A stretch of 64,000 nucleotides of DNA from Cafeteria roenbergensis. Lineage: Eukaryota > Sar > Bigyra > Bicosoecida > Cafeteriaceae. Below, in pieces: positions 1 to 9,056 of this stretch; within the stretch, counting starts at the first letter, position 1; each line of letters begins with the position of its first letter. Position numbers and translations under genes: made by a program. The stretch is taken from NCBI GenBank assembly GCA_008330645.1, contig VLTN01000041.1:1-64000 (forward strand), given 5' to 3'. A model generated the notes under the pieces. That model was not told the DNA's origin and ran no database searches. It worked only from the letters and a program-made list of their open reading frames with translations.

Positions 1-262
1 GCCGCCGCCCCGACTGCTGCCGAGGCCGCCGCCGCCCCGACTGCCGCCGCCCCGCCGCTGCTGCCGACTGGCCGCCGCCGCCGCCCCGACTGCTGCCGAG
101 GCCGCCGCCGCCCCGACTGCTGCCGAGGCCGCCGCCGCCCCGACTGCTGCCGAGGCCGCCGCCGCTGAGATCGCCGCCGCCGACTGCTGCCGAGGCCGCC
201 GCCGCTGAGATCGCCGCCGCCCCGACTGCTGCCGAGGCCGCCGCCGCCCCGACTGCCGCTGA
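1..262 (+). repeat. 27-base GCC-rich tandem repeat
   Basis: Imperfect units of about 27 bases made of four GCC triplets followed by CCGACTGCTGCCGAG, with variants carrying GCTGAGATC. They encode an Ala-Ala-Pro-Thr-Ala-Ala-Glu type unit, but the unit sits in three successive frames: frame 1 to about 60, frame 2 from about 71 to 180, and the gene's own frame after 180. The slips are length changes of one or two bases. Confidence 0.8.
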
Positions 263-3218
263 GGCCGCCGGCGCTGAGGCTGCCGCCACTTCCCCGACTG
301 CCGAAGCTGGAGCCGCGGGTTCGACAACCAACGCTTCGGACCCGGAATCCCGTCTTGACGCTGCTCTCAGCCCCGAGGCAGAGCCCGAAGCCCCGAGTGC
401 TGCGGCGAACGCCGCCAAGTCCGCTCAGGACGCTGGTCATGCGGCCGCAGCTGCTGTCGCGGGCGATTTCCTCTCCGCCAACAACACGCCCGACGCCAGC
501 GGCCATGCTGGTGCTGCCAAGGAAGAGGCGGCGGTGGCAAGCAACGCCTCCCTTTCAGCTGACGTCGTCGCCCCTGCGGAGGCGCCCACTGCGGCGCCCA
601 AGCCTGCGCCCGAGCCGAGCTCCGACAAGGAGATCACGGAGGCTGCCCAATCCGCCGCAAGTATGGCTGCTGATGCTGCGGCCACCTTGGCCCGTGCGCA
701 CATCGAGAAGGCAGAGGCTGAGGCTCTCTCTGCAATCGGCTCCGCGTCGTCGCAGGCCAAGTCTCAGACTGCTGATACCGGACGCGAGTCTGCCCGCCAG
801 CTCGGCGAGATCGGCCGCGAGATCACCGCCTCGATCCAGGCACAGGCCGCGGCTGCCAAGGCCGTCCTGCACGAAGCGGAGTCCCTCCGCAAGCAGGCGA
901 AGGCCGACGCCATCGAGGCCCACAAGGCACGCGAGGAGGCCGCTGAGGCCGCTGCTGAGGCCCAGCGCACCCGCGACCGGGCCATGGCTACTGCCGCCGC
1001 TGCACAGTCCAGCGCTGCTGGGCAGGGCATGCTCTCCTCCGCGGAGGACATTGCTGCCGCGGCCGGCCTCGCAGACGTTGGGTCTGCACCAGCCAGCGAC
1101 TCAGTGGCAGTGATGACCGCAGCCGCGGCCCTGCAGCACGGCTCCGACGCGGAGACCAGTGCGGACGCTTCCCTGGGGTCCGTGCTCGCCGCTGGCAACT
1201 CGTCTGAGCCTCAACAGGAGGATGGCGCTGAGGAGGCCAGTGCAGAGGCAGCTGCCACAGAGGCAGTGCAGGAGCAGCCCGCCAACGCGACTGCCGCCAC
1301 AGAGGCAGTGCAGGAGCAGCCCGCCAACGCGACTGCCGCCACAGAGGCCGCCGCGGCTGAGCCCGAGGCCGAGACTGCCGCCGCCGCGGCTGAGCCCGAG
1401 GCCGAGACTGCCGCCGCCGCGGCTGAGCCCGAGGCCGAGACTGCCGCCGCCGCGGCTGAGCCCGAGGCCGAGACTGCCGCCACAGAGGCCGCCGCGGCCG
1501 AGCCCGAGGCCGAGGCTGCTCCCGACGCCACCGCCACTGTCCAGGCGCCGGAGCCCATCCCCGCCCCAGCCATGAAGCTGCGCCAGCTTCGCGGCATCGC
1601 TGCAAGCCAGGGCGTGATCGCCCCGCAGGACGAGGCTGCGGCCGGAACCCCCATGTCGCTTGCCAGCGCGCTCGCCCACAGCGAGGTGGCCGGAGAGACC
1701 TCAGCGGTCGTCCCTGCCATCACTAAGCTCACCACTGCGCAGGCTATTTCCCACGGCGCCTCTGAGGTCGGGGACCGCTCTGCTGCGCTCGTCGCTGGCA
1801 TGGCAGCCTCCGACGCCCAGCGCCCCTCCGACGACCTCGTCAGCCAGACCAAGGCAGAGGCGTCCGCAGCGCTCTCGGGCCATGCCAAGTCTCACGGGTC
1901 CAAGCTGCAGAGCTACATTGACCAGGCCAAGACCTCGCTGAACGTGTCCGACGACGAAGTCGACCGCGTGCTCAAGGCCCGTGCCAACCAGACCGCCGGC
2001 ATCGCGGCTGACTTTCACGCTGCCGCCAACCTCTCCGTCCCCGTCGAGCCCGTTGCCATCCCCAATGTGACGCTTCCTGCCGCCGAGCCCGCCGAGGAGG
2101 CGGACGAGGAGCCGTTCTTCTCCGGCCCGCTGGGCCCGGCCATGCCCTCGGACTGCGCCACTCGCCACGTGCGCACCGCGGACGGCTCGCGCCTCGCCCC
2201 CGTGTTCATCAAGCAGCTCCGCGTCGCCTCGGAGGCTGCCGCCATCGGCGCGCCCAACGGCAACGGCTCTGCCGCAGGCGAGGAGACCTGGTGGCTCGAG
2301 GCCGTGGACACGCTTTGCGGCGACGCCGTCGGCGCCAAGTGGCGCGAGGCTGAGGGCGACCGCTTCCCGCGCAGCGAGGCCCTGTCCACCCAGCTGGCCG
2401 TGCTCCACGCCGGGTGCGTCAAGGGCCCCAGTGACTCGCGCCCCTTCGTCGCAAAGTACTACGCCTCTGCGTGGCACGCCGTGTGCGCGCCCCCCGCCGG
2501 CAGCATCACCACTCAGGACGAGGCGCGCATCCTTTCCGGGCGCGACGCTTCCGTCGCCAACGCCACCCTTCACGGGGCCGACCTTGCCCCGCTTGAGGAC
2601 GGTGCTGACCACAACGTCACCCTCCTGGTGCCCAGCCCCGTGCCCCAGCCCGATGCATCTGCCGTTGAGCCCTCGAACGAGGACGCGGTTCCCAAGCCCA
2701 GGCCTACAGCCGACCCCAAGCCAGGGCTTCCCAAGGTTCCGGACCTCAGCCACATCGTGGGCGCCAACGATGGGCCGACGTCGGACGAGGCCCTTGCCCA
2801 GCAGGAGGAGATGGAGGCGGCGGGAGCTGCCGCCGCAGGCGAGGCGCCGACTCCCGGCGCCGAGGGCGCGGCGGGAGTCGGGGCAGCTCCCGGCCTGGCT
2901 GGCGCACAGGCGGGAGAGTCGCCAGCGGCGGCTCCTGCCGCGGAGGCCCCGGAGGGCGACGCACCCGTCGAGGGCCCGCGAGCGGAGCCCGCTGCTGCCG
3001 CCGAGGCGCAACTCGAGGGCCCTGGTGCGCAGGCAGCGCCCGGAGCCGCGGATGCCGCTGAGGCCGCTGCGGGCGAGGCCGCTGCTGCGGCTGTGGAGGG
3101 GCCAGCGGCTGCGCAGGCTGCAGAGGCCGCGCCTGCTGTCGAGGGGCCGGTCGACGAGACCACCACCGCCACGGCGACGGCGGACGGTGCTGAAATCGAG
3201 ACCATCGCCAAGGAGTGA
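1..3218 (+). CDS. Ala/Glu-rich repetitive protein, 5' end beyond window
   Basis: Function not recognised. The frame ending in TGA at 3216-3218 is open back to the window edge, so the N-terminus is missing; from about 180 onward it reads as an Ala/Pro/Thr/Glu repeat protein. After the first repeats comes an Ala/Glu/Lys-rich stretch (about 620-1020) with the look of a long helix or coiled coil, then 42- and 33-base tandem repeats (1260-1485), and a less repetitive segment (about 2140-2500) with four Cys, two adjacent Trp and several Asn-x-Thr sites that may be the folded part. The C-terminal third is again Ala/Pro/Glu-rich. No ATG before the repeats can be assigned. Left of about 180 the repeat units fall into other frames (see repeat entry), so the first 60 codons are unreliable. 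A structural or surface protein is possible, but nothing in the sequence proves it. Confidence 0.7.
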   Translation, partial: RRPDCCRGRRRPDCRRPAAAADWPPPPPRLLPRPPPPRLLPRPPPPRLLPRPPPLRSPPPTAAEAAAAEIAAAPTAAEAAAAPTAAEAAGAEAAATSPTAEAGAAGSTTNASDPESRLDAALSPEAEPEAPSAAANAAKSAQDAGHAAAAAVAGDFLSANNTPDASGHAGAAKEEAAVASNASLSADVVAPAEAPTAAPKPAPEPSSDKEITEAAQSAASMAADAAATLARAHIEKAEAEALSAIGSASSQAKSQTADTGRESARQLGEIGREITASIQAQAAAAKAVLHEAESLRKQAKADAIEAHKAREEAAEAAAEAQRTRDRAMATAAAAQSSAAGQGMLSSAEDIAAAAGLADVGSAPASDSVAVMTAAAALQHGSDAETSADASLGSVLAAGNSSEPQQEDGAEEASAEAAATEAVQEQPANATAATEAVQEQPANATAATEAAAAEPEAETAAAAAEPEAETAAAAAEPEAETAAAAAEPEAETAATEAAAAEPEAEAAPDATATVQAPEPIPAPAMKLRQLRGIAASQGVIAPQDEAAAGTPMSLASALAHSEVAGETSAVVPAITKLTTAQAISHGASEVGDRSAALVAGMAASDAQRPSDDLVSQTKAEASAALSGHAKSHGSKLQSYIDQAKTSLNVSDDEVDRVLKARANQTAGIAADFHAAANLSVPVEPVAIPNVTLPAAEPAEEADEEPFFSGPLGPAMPSDCATRHVRTADGSRLAPVFIKQLRVASEAAAIGAPNGNGSAAGEETWWLEAVDTLCGDAVGAKWREAEGDRFPRSEALSTQLAVLHAGCVKGPSDSRPFVAKYYASAWHAVCAPPAGSITTQDEARILSGRDASVANATLHGADLAPLEDGADHNVTLLVPSPVPQPDASAVEPSNEDAVPKPRPTADPKPGLPKVPDLSHIVGANDGPTSDEALAQQEEMEAAGAAAAGEAPTPGAEGAAGVGAAPGLAGAQAGESPAAAPAAEAPEGDAPVEGPRAEPAAAAEAQLEGPGAQAAPGAADAAEAAAGEAAAAAVEGPAAAQAAEAAPAVEGPVDETTTATATADGAEIETIAKE
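1260..1343 (+). repeat. 42-base direct repeat, two copies
   Basis: Two identical 42-base units encode EAVQEQPANATAAT twice within the Ala/Glu-rich gene. The frame is kept. Confidence 0.9.
1344..1485 (+). repeat. 33-base tandem repeat
   Basis: About four units of 33 bases encode an Ala-rich run followed by EPEAET. They follow directly on the 42-base repeat and stay in frame. Confidence 0.85.
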
Positions 3219-3364
3219 CTCGCTGGTTGAAGTGCTTGTCGCGCTCGCGAGTATTCCCACATGCGTTTGTTTTCGTCGGCTCAAAGCAGAGCAGAGTGCC
3301 AAATTGCAACGCGCGCACCAGACCAGACCGCACACGCCACTCGCAAACGCTCGGCGCTGGAGCC

Positions 3365-3907
3365 ATGCTAGCAAGGGCCCGGCAGTCGTGCTTGGCATTG
3401 CGACGCAGCCTGCCAGTTCGGCCCGCTGCCTCCCTGGCGGCCTCGGGGCTGCCGGCTCTCACAGAGCAGGAGATGGCCGCAGCAGTGACAGAGATGAACG
3501 AGGAGATGGACTTGTTTTTCGGGGACCAGGGGGGCGCAGCACGCCTTGCAGACAGTGTTTCGTCCCGAACGACCCGTCCGCGCGCCGAGGGGGCGGCCGA
3601 CCGCGTGCAGGCGCTGTCGAGTGCCTTCGCGCTGAACCAGGAACTGATTGCCCAGCAGCAGCAGCTGGCTGGCACCCCAGCAGCCGCGGACCCAGTTGAG
3701 GACTGCCTCACCACAGACCAGCGTGCTGGCTCCGAGGCCGTGGGAGCAGCAGCCTCGCCGCCTCCCGAGCTGCCGGCCACAGACAATGTCGGCGCAGCTC
3801 CGGCAGCCCCCGGCGCAGCGTCCGGCCCGGTGACGCAGGTGTTCAACGGGCCCGTGACACTTCACCAGCACTTCCACGTGTCCGTGGTGCGCCCAGGCAG
3901 CCAATAG
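3365..3907 (+). CDS. Small hypothetical protein, possible mitochondrial presequence
   Basis: A 180-residue protein of unrecognised family. The ATG at 3365 is the first in frame; the frame is open upstream but has no earlier ATG before the preceding gene's stop. The N-terminus (MLARARQSCLALRRSLPVRP) is Arg-rich, lacks acidic residues and could form an amphipathic helix, which suits a mitochondrial targeting peptide. Residues 30-50 are acidic (TEQEMAAAVTEMNEEMDLFF), followed by a short Gln-rich run and an Ala/Pro-rich region. The last 25 residues (VTQVFNGPVTLHQHFHVSVV) alternate like a beta strand. It lies about 150 bases after the repetitive gene on the same strand. Targeting is inference. Confidence 0.6.
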   Translation: MLARARQSCLALRRSLPVRPAASLAASGLPALTEQEMAAAVTEMNEEMDLFFGDQGGAARLADSVSSRTTRPRAEGAADRVQALSSAFALNQELIAQQQQLAGTPAAADPVEDCLTTDQRAGSEAVGAAASPPPELPATDNVGAAPAAPGAASGPVTQVFNGPVTLHQHFHVSVVRPGSQ

Positions 3908-4231
3908 CGTCTCGGGGCGCGCCTTGCTTGGTCGTGAGCGAGGCTGAAAGGGCGGCAACCAGCTCTCTATTGGCTTTGCTTTTCGCCCCCGAATGAGCTT
4001 CGTTTGCACGCCCCTCTCGCCCGGCGCACCCCCCGGCGAACTAAACGACAGATTGTGGCAGTCATGCCGGGTCGAGATCACTCTCCTCACGCATTCCGTT
4101 CAGTCGAGCACACGCCCCATCGCGCCCCCAAAGCACTCGAAGCGGGGTGCAGCCCTCTGCGGCCGATGCAGCAAGCGAGGCGCCCGCTGAGGTCAGGCCC
4201 GCGGCCAGGGCCCGCAACTCGTGTTGCACGC
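3908..4231. other. Intergenic, convergent genes
   Basis: Space between the stops of the small plus-strand gene and the minus-strand P-loop gene. Nothing recognisable was seen; it should hold both 3' ends. Confidence 0.5.
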
Positions 4232-6175
4232 TCATGCCCTGTCCGCCCACTCGGCGCGCGGCGGCCCGTCGCCGCTAGCAAGCCTTGACGTGAGATAGCG
4301 CAGATCGCCCGTCACCTCGGTGGCCTCGATCCCGGGCTCGCCTGAGCCGGCGAGGACGACTCCGGCCGGCAGGTCCACGGCTGCGGGCGGGACGGTGCCT
4401 TCCACGGAGTGCGCCTGCTCCACCTCGGTCGACAGGAGGCAGAGCCCTCGGTACTGCGACGGAGCCATGACCTCATCCAGCTCGAACGCGCGGGCGCCGT
4501 GCACCAGGACGCGGCGGCGCTTGGCGACGACGCGGCGCTCCGGGTCCCTGGACGCAAGGAGGGACGCGTACTCCCGCGCGGTGAGCATGCGCTGGCTCTC
4601 CAGCAGCGGGCGCGAGTTGTCCGCGAGGCGCCTCGCGGCGCGAATCTGAAGCGTGATCTCGCCCGTGTTGAGGCCGGAGGGCACCGACGTGAGCGGCACT
4701 CCGTCGCTCCCCAGCGGGATCCCGGCCTCGTCCACGGCCACGGACGGGGACTCGGCGCCAGCTCTTTCGTCCTCGGCCATGGCCAGAGCGCGACGGAGCG
4801 TCAGCCGCACCGAGTCGTGAAGGGGCGCCTTCCTGCCTTCACCGGGGCCGCCGCTCGCGCCCGCCTCGGCCCCGCCACTCGCGCCCGCCTCGGCCCCGCC
4901 GCCCGCTGCCGCCGCGGCCGCGGCTTCGTCGTCCTCGTCCTCCTCGTCCACCCAGCGGCCAGCATGGGAGGAGAGCAGGTAGGTGTGCACGACGGCGAAG
5001 TCCCTGAATGCCATGCCGTCGGCAGGGACCCAGTCGTCGATGCCGGAGCAGCGCAGCACCCAGAAGCGCTTGGACGCCCCTGGCATCGGCATGCCCAGCT
5101 TGTGGGAGAGCGCGGCCACCGCGCGATCCATCTTGGCCTCGAAGCCGCCGTGGCCGTTGCCGACGATGCGGTGCGCCGGGGATCCCAGCCACGCGTCGCG
5201 GATGGCGCAGTCGACGGCGATGGCCTGGTCGACCGTCTCGGTGCGCGTCGTGTTGTTGGCGGTGGTGTAGTGCTCGGGGGCGCCGTCCGCGGCCGTGACC
5301 AGGTGGATCACGGCATCGTAGCGCTCGTCACGCATGCGCGCCTGGGCCTCGGACAGCGCAGTGGCCACGGTGGGGTGGGAAAGCAGCCTGGTGCGCAGCC
5401 TCAAGCGCTGCGAGGCCACGGGGCCGGCATGCGGCGTCAGAGACGGCAGCAGCGACGAGGTTGCGGGCGGGTGCTCGAACTTGGGACCGCCTTCCGCCCC
5501 TGTTTCGACGGAGAGCCCGGCGACATAGTCCGAGCTTGCGGAGCGCGCCACTGTGGAGACCTTCGGGCCAACTGTTGGCGGCAGGTGCGACTTTTCGCTG
5601 GCAGAGGGCGCTTTGCCACCGCCTTGGACCTCCTCCGTCTCGAGAAAGTCCAAGGCTGCCTCAACAGCCGCCTCGACGCTGGGGTCGACCCGTGCGGCGA
5701 GGATGACCTCCCGGAACATCGCGGTCGTCACGTAGGCACGCCCGTCGAGCAGACCGCGGTCGCACAGCAGCAGCGACGGCCGCGACGCGAAGCGCGTCGC
5801 CGCCCTGGCGATACCGTCGAACTCGTCTTCGAGTGCGGCCTGCACACGCATCAGGTGCGCCTGCATGTCAATCACCTGCTCCTGGCGGAGGCCAGCGAAG
5901 GAGAGGCCGCCACTTTGCAGGAGGGTTGCCGCCTCCGGCACGCGAAAGACGCTGAAGCCAAAGTCCTCAAAGCGCTGGGTCAGTCGAGCGAGGGCAGTGG
6001 TCTTTCCTGCGCAAGGGCCGCCCGTCAGCACGACGCGGTACACGCGGTTGGCCGGGGAGGCAGATCCTGGAACTGAGGTCCGAAACTCGTTGGTCCGGTG
6101 TCTGAAGGCCGCAGGTGCAGCGCCCAGAGACCCGGCTTCGGACGCCGGAGCAGATACACACCCCGCAGAAGCCAT
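4232..6175 (-). CDS. TTD14-like ATPase/GTPase (AAA_28 P-loop plus CYTH-like domain)
   Basis: A 647-residue protein resembling animal TTD14 (TRPL translocation defect 14), a nucleotide- and phosphoinositide-binding factor of membrane-protein trafficking. Near residue 45 it reads VYRVVLTGGPCAGKTT, a Walker A loop with Lys58. Further on, LLLCDRGLLDGRAYV is the Walker B-like segment typical of AAA_28 proteins, and DAVIHLVTAADGAPEHY matches the later part of that fold. A Ser/Pro-rich insertion splits the P-loop domain. The C-terminal 250 residues (KRFWVLRCSG..., GEITLQIRAA..., FELDEV) look like the CYTH-like domain and contain an acidic/Ala-Gly insertion. Start: ATG at 6175 (A at -3, G at +4). An in-frame ATG at 6229 would add MLARASKALKQTVGQRGI, a possible mitochondrial leader. 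Family assignment is good; the cellular role here is inferred. Confidence 0.85.
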   Translation of the reverse strand: MASAGCVSAPASEAGSLGAAPAAFRHRTNEFRTSVPGSASPANRVYRVVLTGGPCAGKTTALARLTQRFEDFGFSVFRVPEAATLLQSGGLSFAGLRQEQVIDMQAHLMRVQAALEDEFDGIARAATRFASRPSLLLCDRGLLDGRAYVTTAMFREVILAARVDPSVEAAVEAALDFLETEEVQGGGKAPSASEKSHLPPTVGPKVSTVARSASSDYVAGLSVETGAEGGPKFEHPPATSSLLPSLTPHAGPVASQRLRLRTRLLSHPTVATALSEAQARMRDERYDAVIHLVTAADGAPEHYTTANNTTRTETVDQAIAVDCAIRDAWLGSPAHRIVGNGHGGFEAKMDRAVAALSHKLGMPMPGASKRFWVLRCSGIDDWVPADGMAFRDFAVVHTYLLSSHAGRWVDEEDEDDEAAAAAAAGGGAEAGASGGAEAGASGGPGEGRKAPLHDSVRLTLRRALAMAEDERAGAESPSVAVDEAGIPLGSDGVPLTSVPSGLNTGEITLQIRAARRLADNSRPLLESQRMLTAREYASLLASRDPERRVVAKRRRVLVHGARAFELDEVMAPSQYRGLCLLSTEVEQAHSVEGTVPPAAVDLPAGVVLAGSGEPGIEATEVTGDLRYLTSRLASGDGPPRAEWADRA

Positions 6176-6721
6176 AATGCCACGCTGCCCAACGGTCTGC
6201 TTCAGGGCCTTTGATGCCCTCGCCAGCATCCAAGGTGAGGCGGCGGCGCCGGGCCGGCTGCCAGCCTTCAAGAGTGTGGTCGGGCGGCTCTCGCTCTGCC
6301 AGCGCGTGTTTGAAGCTGGGCCAGTTGCGCACGCAGCCCGACGCTTGGCGGCCGCAGGGGCCCGCCGGGACGGACATGGCGGCGGCGATCCCCTCCTTCG
6401 GGGACTCCGCAGACATTCTCGTGGACGAGGCCGCGCGGGAGGTGCTCCGCTCCGGCGTGCCGGGCGGCGTGCGCCTCGACCAGTGAGCGCAGTTGGCTCG
6501 CCGCGACGCGCCTCGGCGCCGCCGGTAGACGCAGCTCCGTGGGATGGAGCAGGCGGTTGGCCGCGCCGCTGCACCTTGCAGCATGCGGCGTTGGTGCCAG
6601 TGAGGAGCGCTGCTGCGGGCATTGCATGGCGATGGTGCCGGCGATCGCGACAGGGCGCTGCGCTCAAGCCCCTCCCATTCGCAGGCTGCGACAGGGGGCT
6701 CCCACGGAGTACACACGGCTG
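6176..6721. promoter_or_regulatory. Divergent intergenic region
   Basis: Separates the minus-strand TTD14-like gene from the plus-strand gene to its right, so it probably carries both promoters. No TATA-like or other motif stands out. Two CGCAG sequences (near 6681 and 6769) could be splice acceptors of a short upstream exon of the right-hand gene. Confidence 0.4.
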
Positions 6722-8683
6722 ATGCACTGGGCGCTTGCGGAGGCCTCCCCGCGTGTGGTGCGGAAGCTGGTCGCAGAGAACGTAGTGCTCGTCGGGCTGT
6801 CGGGGTCGCGACTCGCAGCCGCTTTGCTACGAGGCTGGAGCGCGCTGACGGGTCGCGCCCGCCCCCCCCTGTCGCCCCTCCAGTGGCAGCGCGAGGGCTT
6901 TGCTGGCCCCAAGGCGTCCATGCTGCGGGACGCGCTTCGGGCCGCGCGGCAGCTGCACAGCCGGGCCGTCAGGGACGAGGAGCAGGCGCGCCGCCGTGTG
7001 AGGCCGTATCCGGTGGCTCCACCTGCCACCGTTGACTCAGTCGCCCGCGGCCTAACCACCCAGTCTGGAATTTGCGGCCACGCCGCCGCCGCACCGCCGG
7101 GACATCGTGTGCGAGCGGCACCTGGCGCAGAGCCCAAGTCCTTCCACAGCGGCTCTGCTAGCGAGCACGCTCGCGGCCAGCCGGCGCGCCGGGCGCATGC
7201 GGCGATGCGGGAGCCTGGTCGGGGGCTTGAGCGCGACAGCGTGGAGGGTTCGTTGCGCGGCGACTGCAATGGCAATGACGACAGCGGCGACGCCAGCGGC
7301 GACGCCAGCGACGGCGACGGTTGCATTGCGGTGGCTGGCGTTGGGCACCGCGGAGGCAGGGGCCGGGGCGATGATGGCGGGGTGGGGGCCAGTGCTCACA
7401 CAAGCGACGAGGCGCGCGGTGGTGTGGCGGGTAGCGCCGAGGAGCACTGCTCTGAAGGCGGAAGCGCCGGCAGCGACGGCTGGGCGGCCGACCTGCGTGG
7501 TGGTCGAGGGGAGTCGACGCGCGGCTCTGGAGGCCAGCTGCAGGGTCGGAGCGACACAGTGTCGCTCACTGACACCGCCCTTATGCTGGCGGGGTCGGAT
7601 GACCCCATGGGCGATGGCGCCTTCGCAAGCCCGGGGCGCAGCTCGCAGCGGCACGTGGCGGGTTCGCAGATCCACACCGGCGGTTTCGGCGCGCGGAGAG
7701 CGGAGCAGCGCGTCGGACAAGAGAGCCTCCGCGGCACGACGGATGTTGAAGCGGCAGGGTCGGGAGACTGCGACCGCAGGGGGCTGGAACCCCCGCCAGC
7801 AGCTGCTGCGGCCAGGCAGCGCAAGGAGGGTGGCCTGCTGCCGTGGCAGAGCCAGCTGCTGGGCGCTGTTGATCGGGATGAGGCCGACGACGACGACCAC
7901 GACGACGCCGACGAGCGGGACCGCGACCACGGCAGCGGTTTCAGCGAGGACCAAGACCCGCGCGTGAGCGGCCGCGCGTGGGCAGGCCGGTCCAGCGCCG
8001 ATGCGGCTGAGCCAGCCACTGGCGCCGCACCTGCAGCGGCCGCCTCGCCTGTGCAGCCAGAGGCAGGGTCGGGCACTCAGGACCCCTCGGCCGCCCCGCA
8101 GCTAGCGGAGGAAGGCTCTGCAACACGTGGCTCCGCGGAAGGGTTTGGCAGCCCGGGCCCTCCATCGCTGCCCCCGTCATCGCTGGGGCGTGCGCCCGGC
8201 CTCCCCACCACCGGCCTGGCAGCGACAGGCAGCAGCCCTGCTGACCGTCTTGCAGAGACCGCCAGTCTTGCTCGTGCCGGAGCCGGTGCCCAGGGCGTCG
8301 ACCGGGAGGAGGAGGAGGAGGAGGCGGCGGAGGACATTTGGGCCGTGTCGCAGCCAGCCAGCTCCAGCTCTGCTGGGGGTATCGTGCTGCACGCGTCAGC
8401 CCGGGCGTTGACGCGCGGCTTCGCGGAGAGGGCGCCCCCTGTCACGCTCCGCCCCGTGGCAGGAGTTGGCCACCGCGGACAAGACCATGCAGCGGAGGAG
8501 GCGGAGGAGGGCGCTGGTGGGGACGGGCGGCCTGCCCCGGATCGCCCCTGGCCCCCGAGCGCTGATGGAGGCGCTGCGCAATCAGGCAGCGGCCTGGCGC
8601 TCGCTCGCGCCGTGGCCCTTCGATACGCTGACCTGGGCGCGCTGCTGGACCGAGCCGAGCAGCGAATCCGGGCAGTTCTCTAG
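6722..8683 (+). CDS. Low-complexity protein of unknown function
   Basis: About 653 residues with no family I recognise. The first 60 residues from the ATG at 6722 (MHWALAEASPRVVRKLVAEN) are helical and partly hydrophobic. The middle is Gly/Asp/Ser-rich with acidic-basic runs (DRDEADDDDHDDADERDRD), then Ala/Pro/Ser-rich with a poly-Glu run (EEEEEEAAEDIW). The last 30 residues again look helical. The frame is open upstream to 6539; ATGs at 6626 and 6632 are alternative starts, none in a strong context, and a spliced first exon is possible. Open frames on the other strand and in another plus frame (7052-7967) compete here. I prefer this one for its length and for a composition like its neighbours. 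Confidence 0.55.
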   Translation: MHWALAEASPRVVRKLVAENVVLVGLSGSRLAAALLRGWSALTGRARPPLSPLQWQREGFAGPKASMLRDALRAARQLHSRAVRDEEQARRRVRPYPVAPPATVDSVARGLTTQSGICGHAAAAPPGHRVRAAPGAEPKSFHSGSASEHARGQPARRAHAAMREPGRGLERDSVEGSLRGDCNGNDDSGDASGDASDGDGCIAVAGVGHRGGRGRGDDGGVGASAHTSDEARGGVAGSAEEHCSEGGSAGSDGWAADLRGGRGESTRGSGGQLQGRSDTVSLTDTALMLAGSDDPMGDGAFASPGRSSQRHVAGSQIHTGGFGARRAEQRVGQESLRGTTDVEAAGSGDCDRRGLEPPPAAAAARQRKEGGLLPWQSQLLGAVDRDEADDDDHDDADERDRDHGSGFSEDQDPRVSGRAWAGRSSADAAEPATGAAPAAAASPVQPEAGSGTQDPSAAPQLAEEGSATRGSAEGFGSPGPPSLPPSSLGRAPGLPTTGLAATGSSPADRLAETASLARAGAGAQGVDREEEEEEAAEDIWAVSQPASSSSAGGIVLHASARALTRGFAERAPPVTLRPVAGVGHRGQDHAAEEAEEGAGGDGRPAPDRPWPPSADGGAAQSGSGLALARAVALRYADLGALLDRAEQRIRAVL

Positions 8684-9056
8684 TGTGGTGGCGCCAGTGA
8701 GCACCTCTGCGCGACTGGGGCTGGGTGCAACCGGGCGGAGGGCTGGTGTGTGGGGTGCCGCTTGTGAAGCCGCGCTTGAGTGGGTGGGCCAGCGGGCAGC
8801 CAAATTCAGCAGCGTTTCTCTGCGCAGGAACCCGATACGGCTGCGCACCGCACACAACAACATCACTCGCTCTGAGCGTGGCCGCTGCCGGATCCGCGCC
8901 GCTGCCCGCGCGCTTGCTGAAGGGCAGGCGCCACGAATGACGCGCAAGCCCCACGCCAGCAACACGCGTGGCACTGTAGAGGAATGGAGGAAGGGAGCGG
9001 GATCGCTGCGGCAGCGCGTCTGGGGCAGGGGGGGGAGAGTCTGCAGGTTGCACCGC
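8684..9056. other. Intergenic, convergent genes
   Basis: Lies between the stops of the plus-strand low-complexity gene and the minus-strand giant gene. No feature recognised. Confidence 0.5.

Noticed and set aside
1701-3398. Minus-strand open frame of over 500 codons opposite the Ala/Glu-rich gene
   Set aside because: Arg/Gly/Leu-rich mirror of a GC-rich coding strand; stops (TAA, TAG, TGA) are rare in any frame of such DNA. No family features.
7052-7967. Overlapping open frames on both strands with Val- or Ala-rich, membrane-like runs
   Set aside because: They arise from GAC/GTC repeats of the longer plus-strand gene; no ATG in good context and no recognisable topology.
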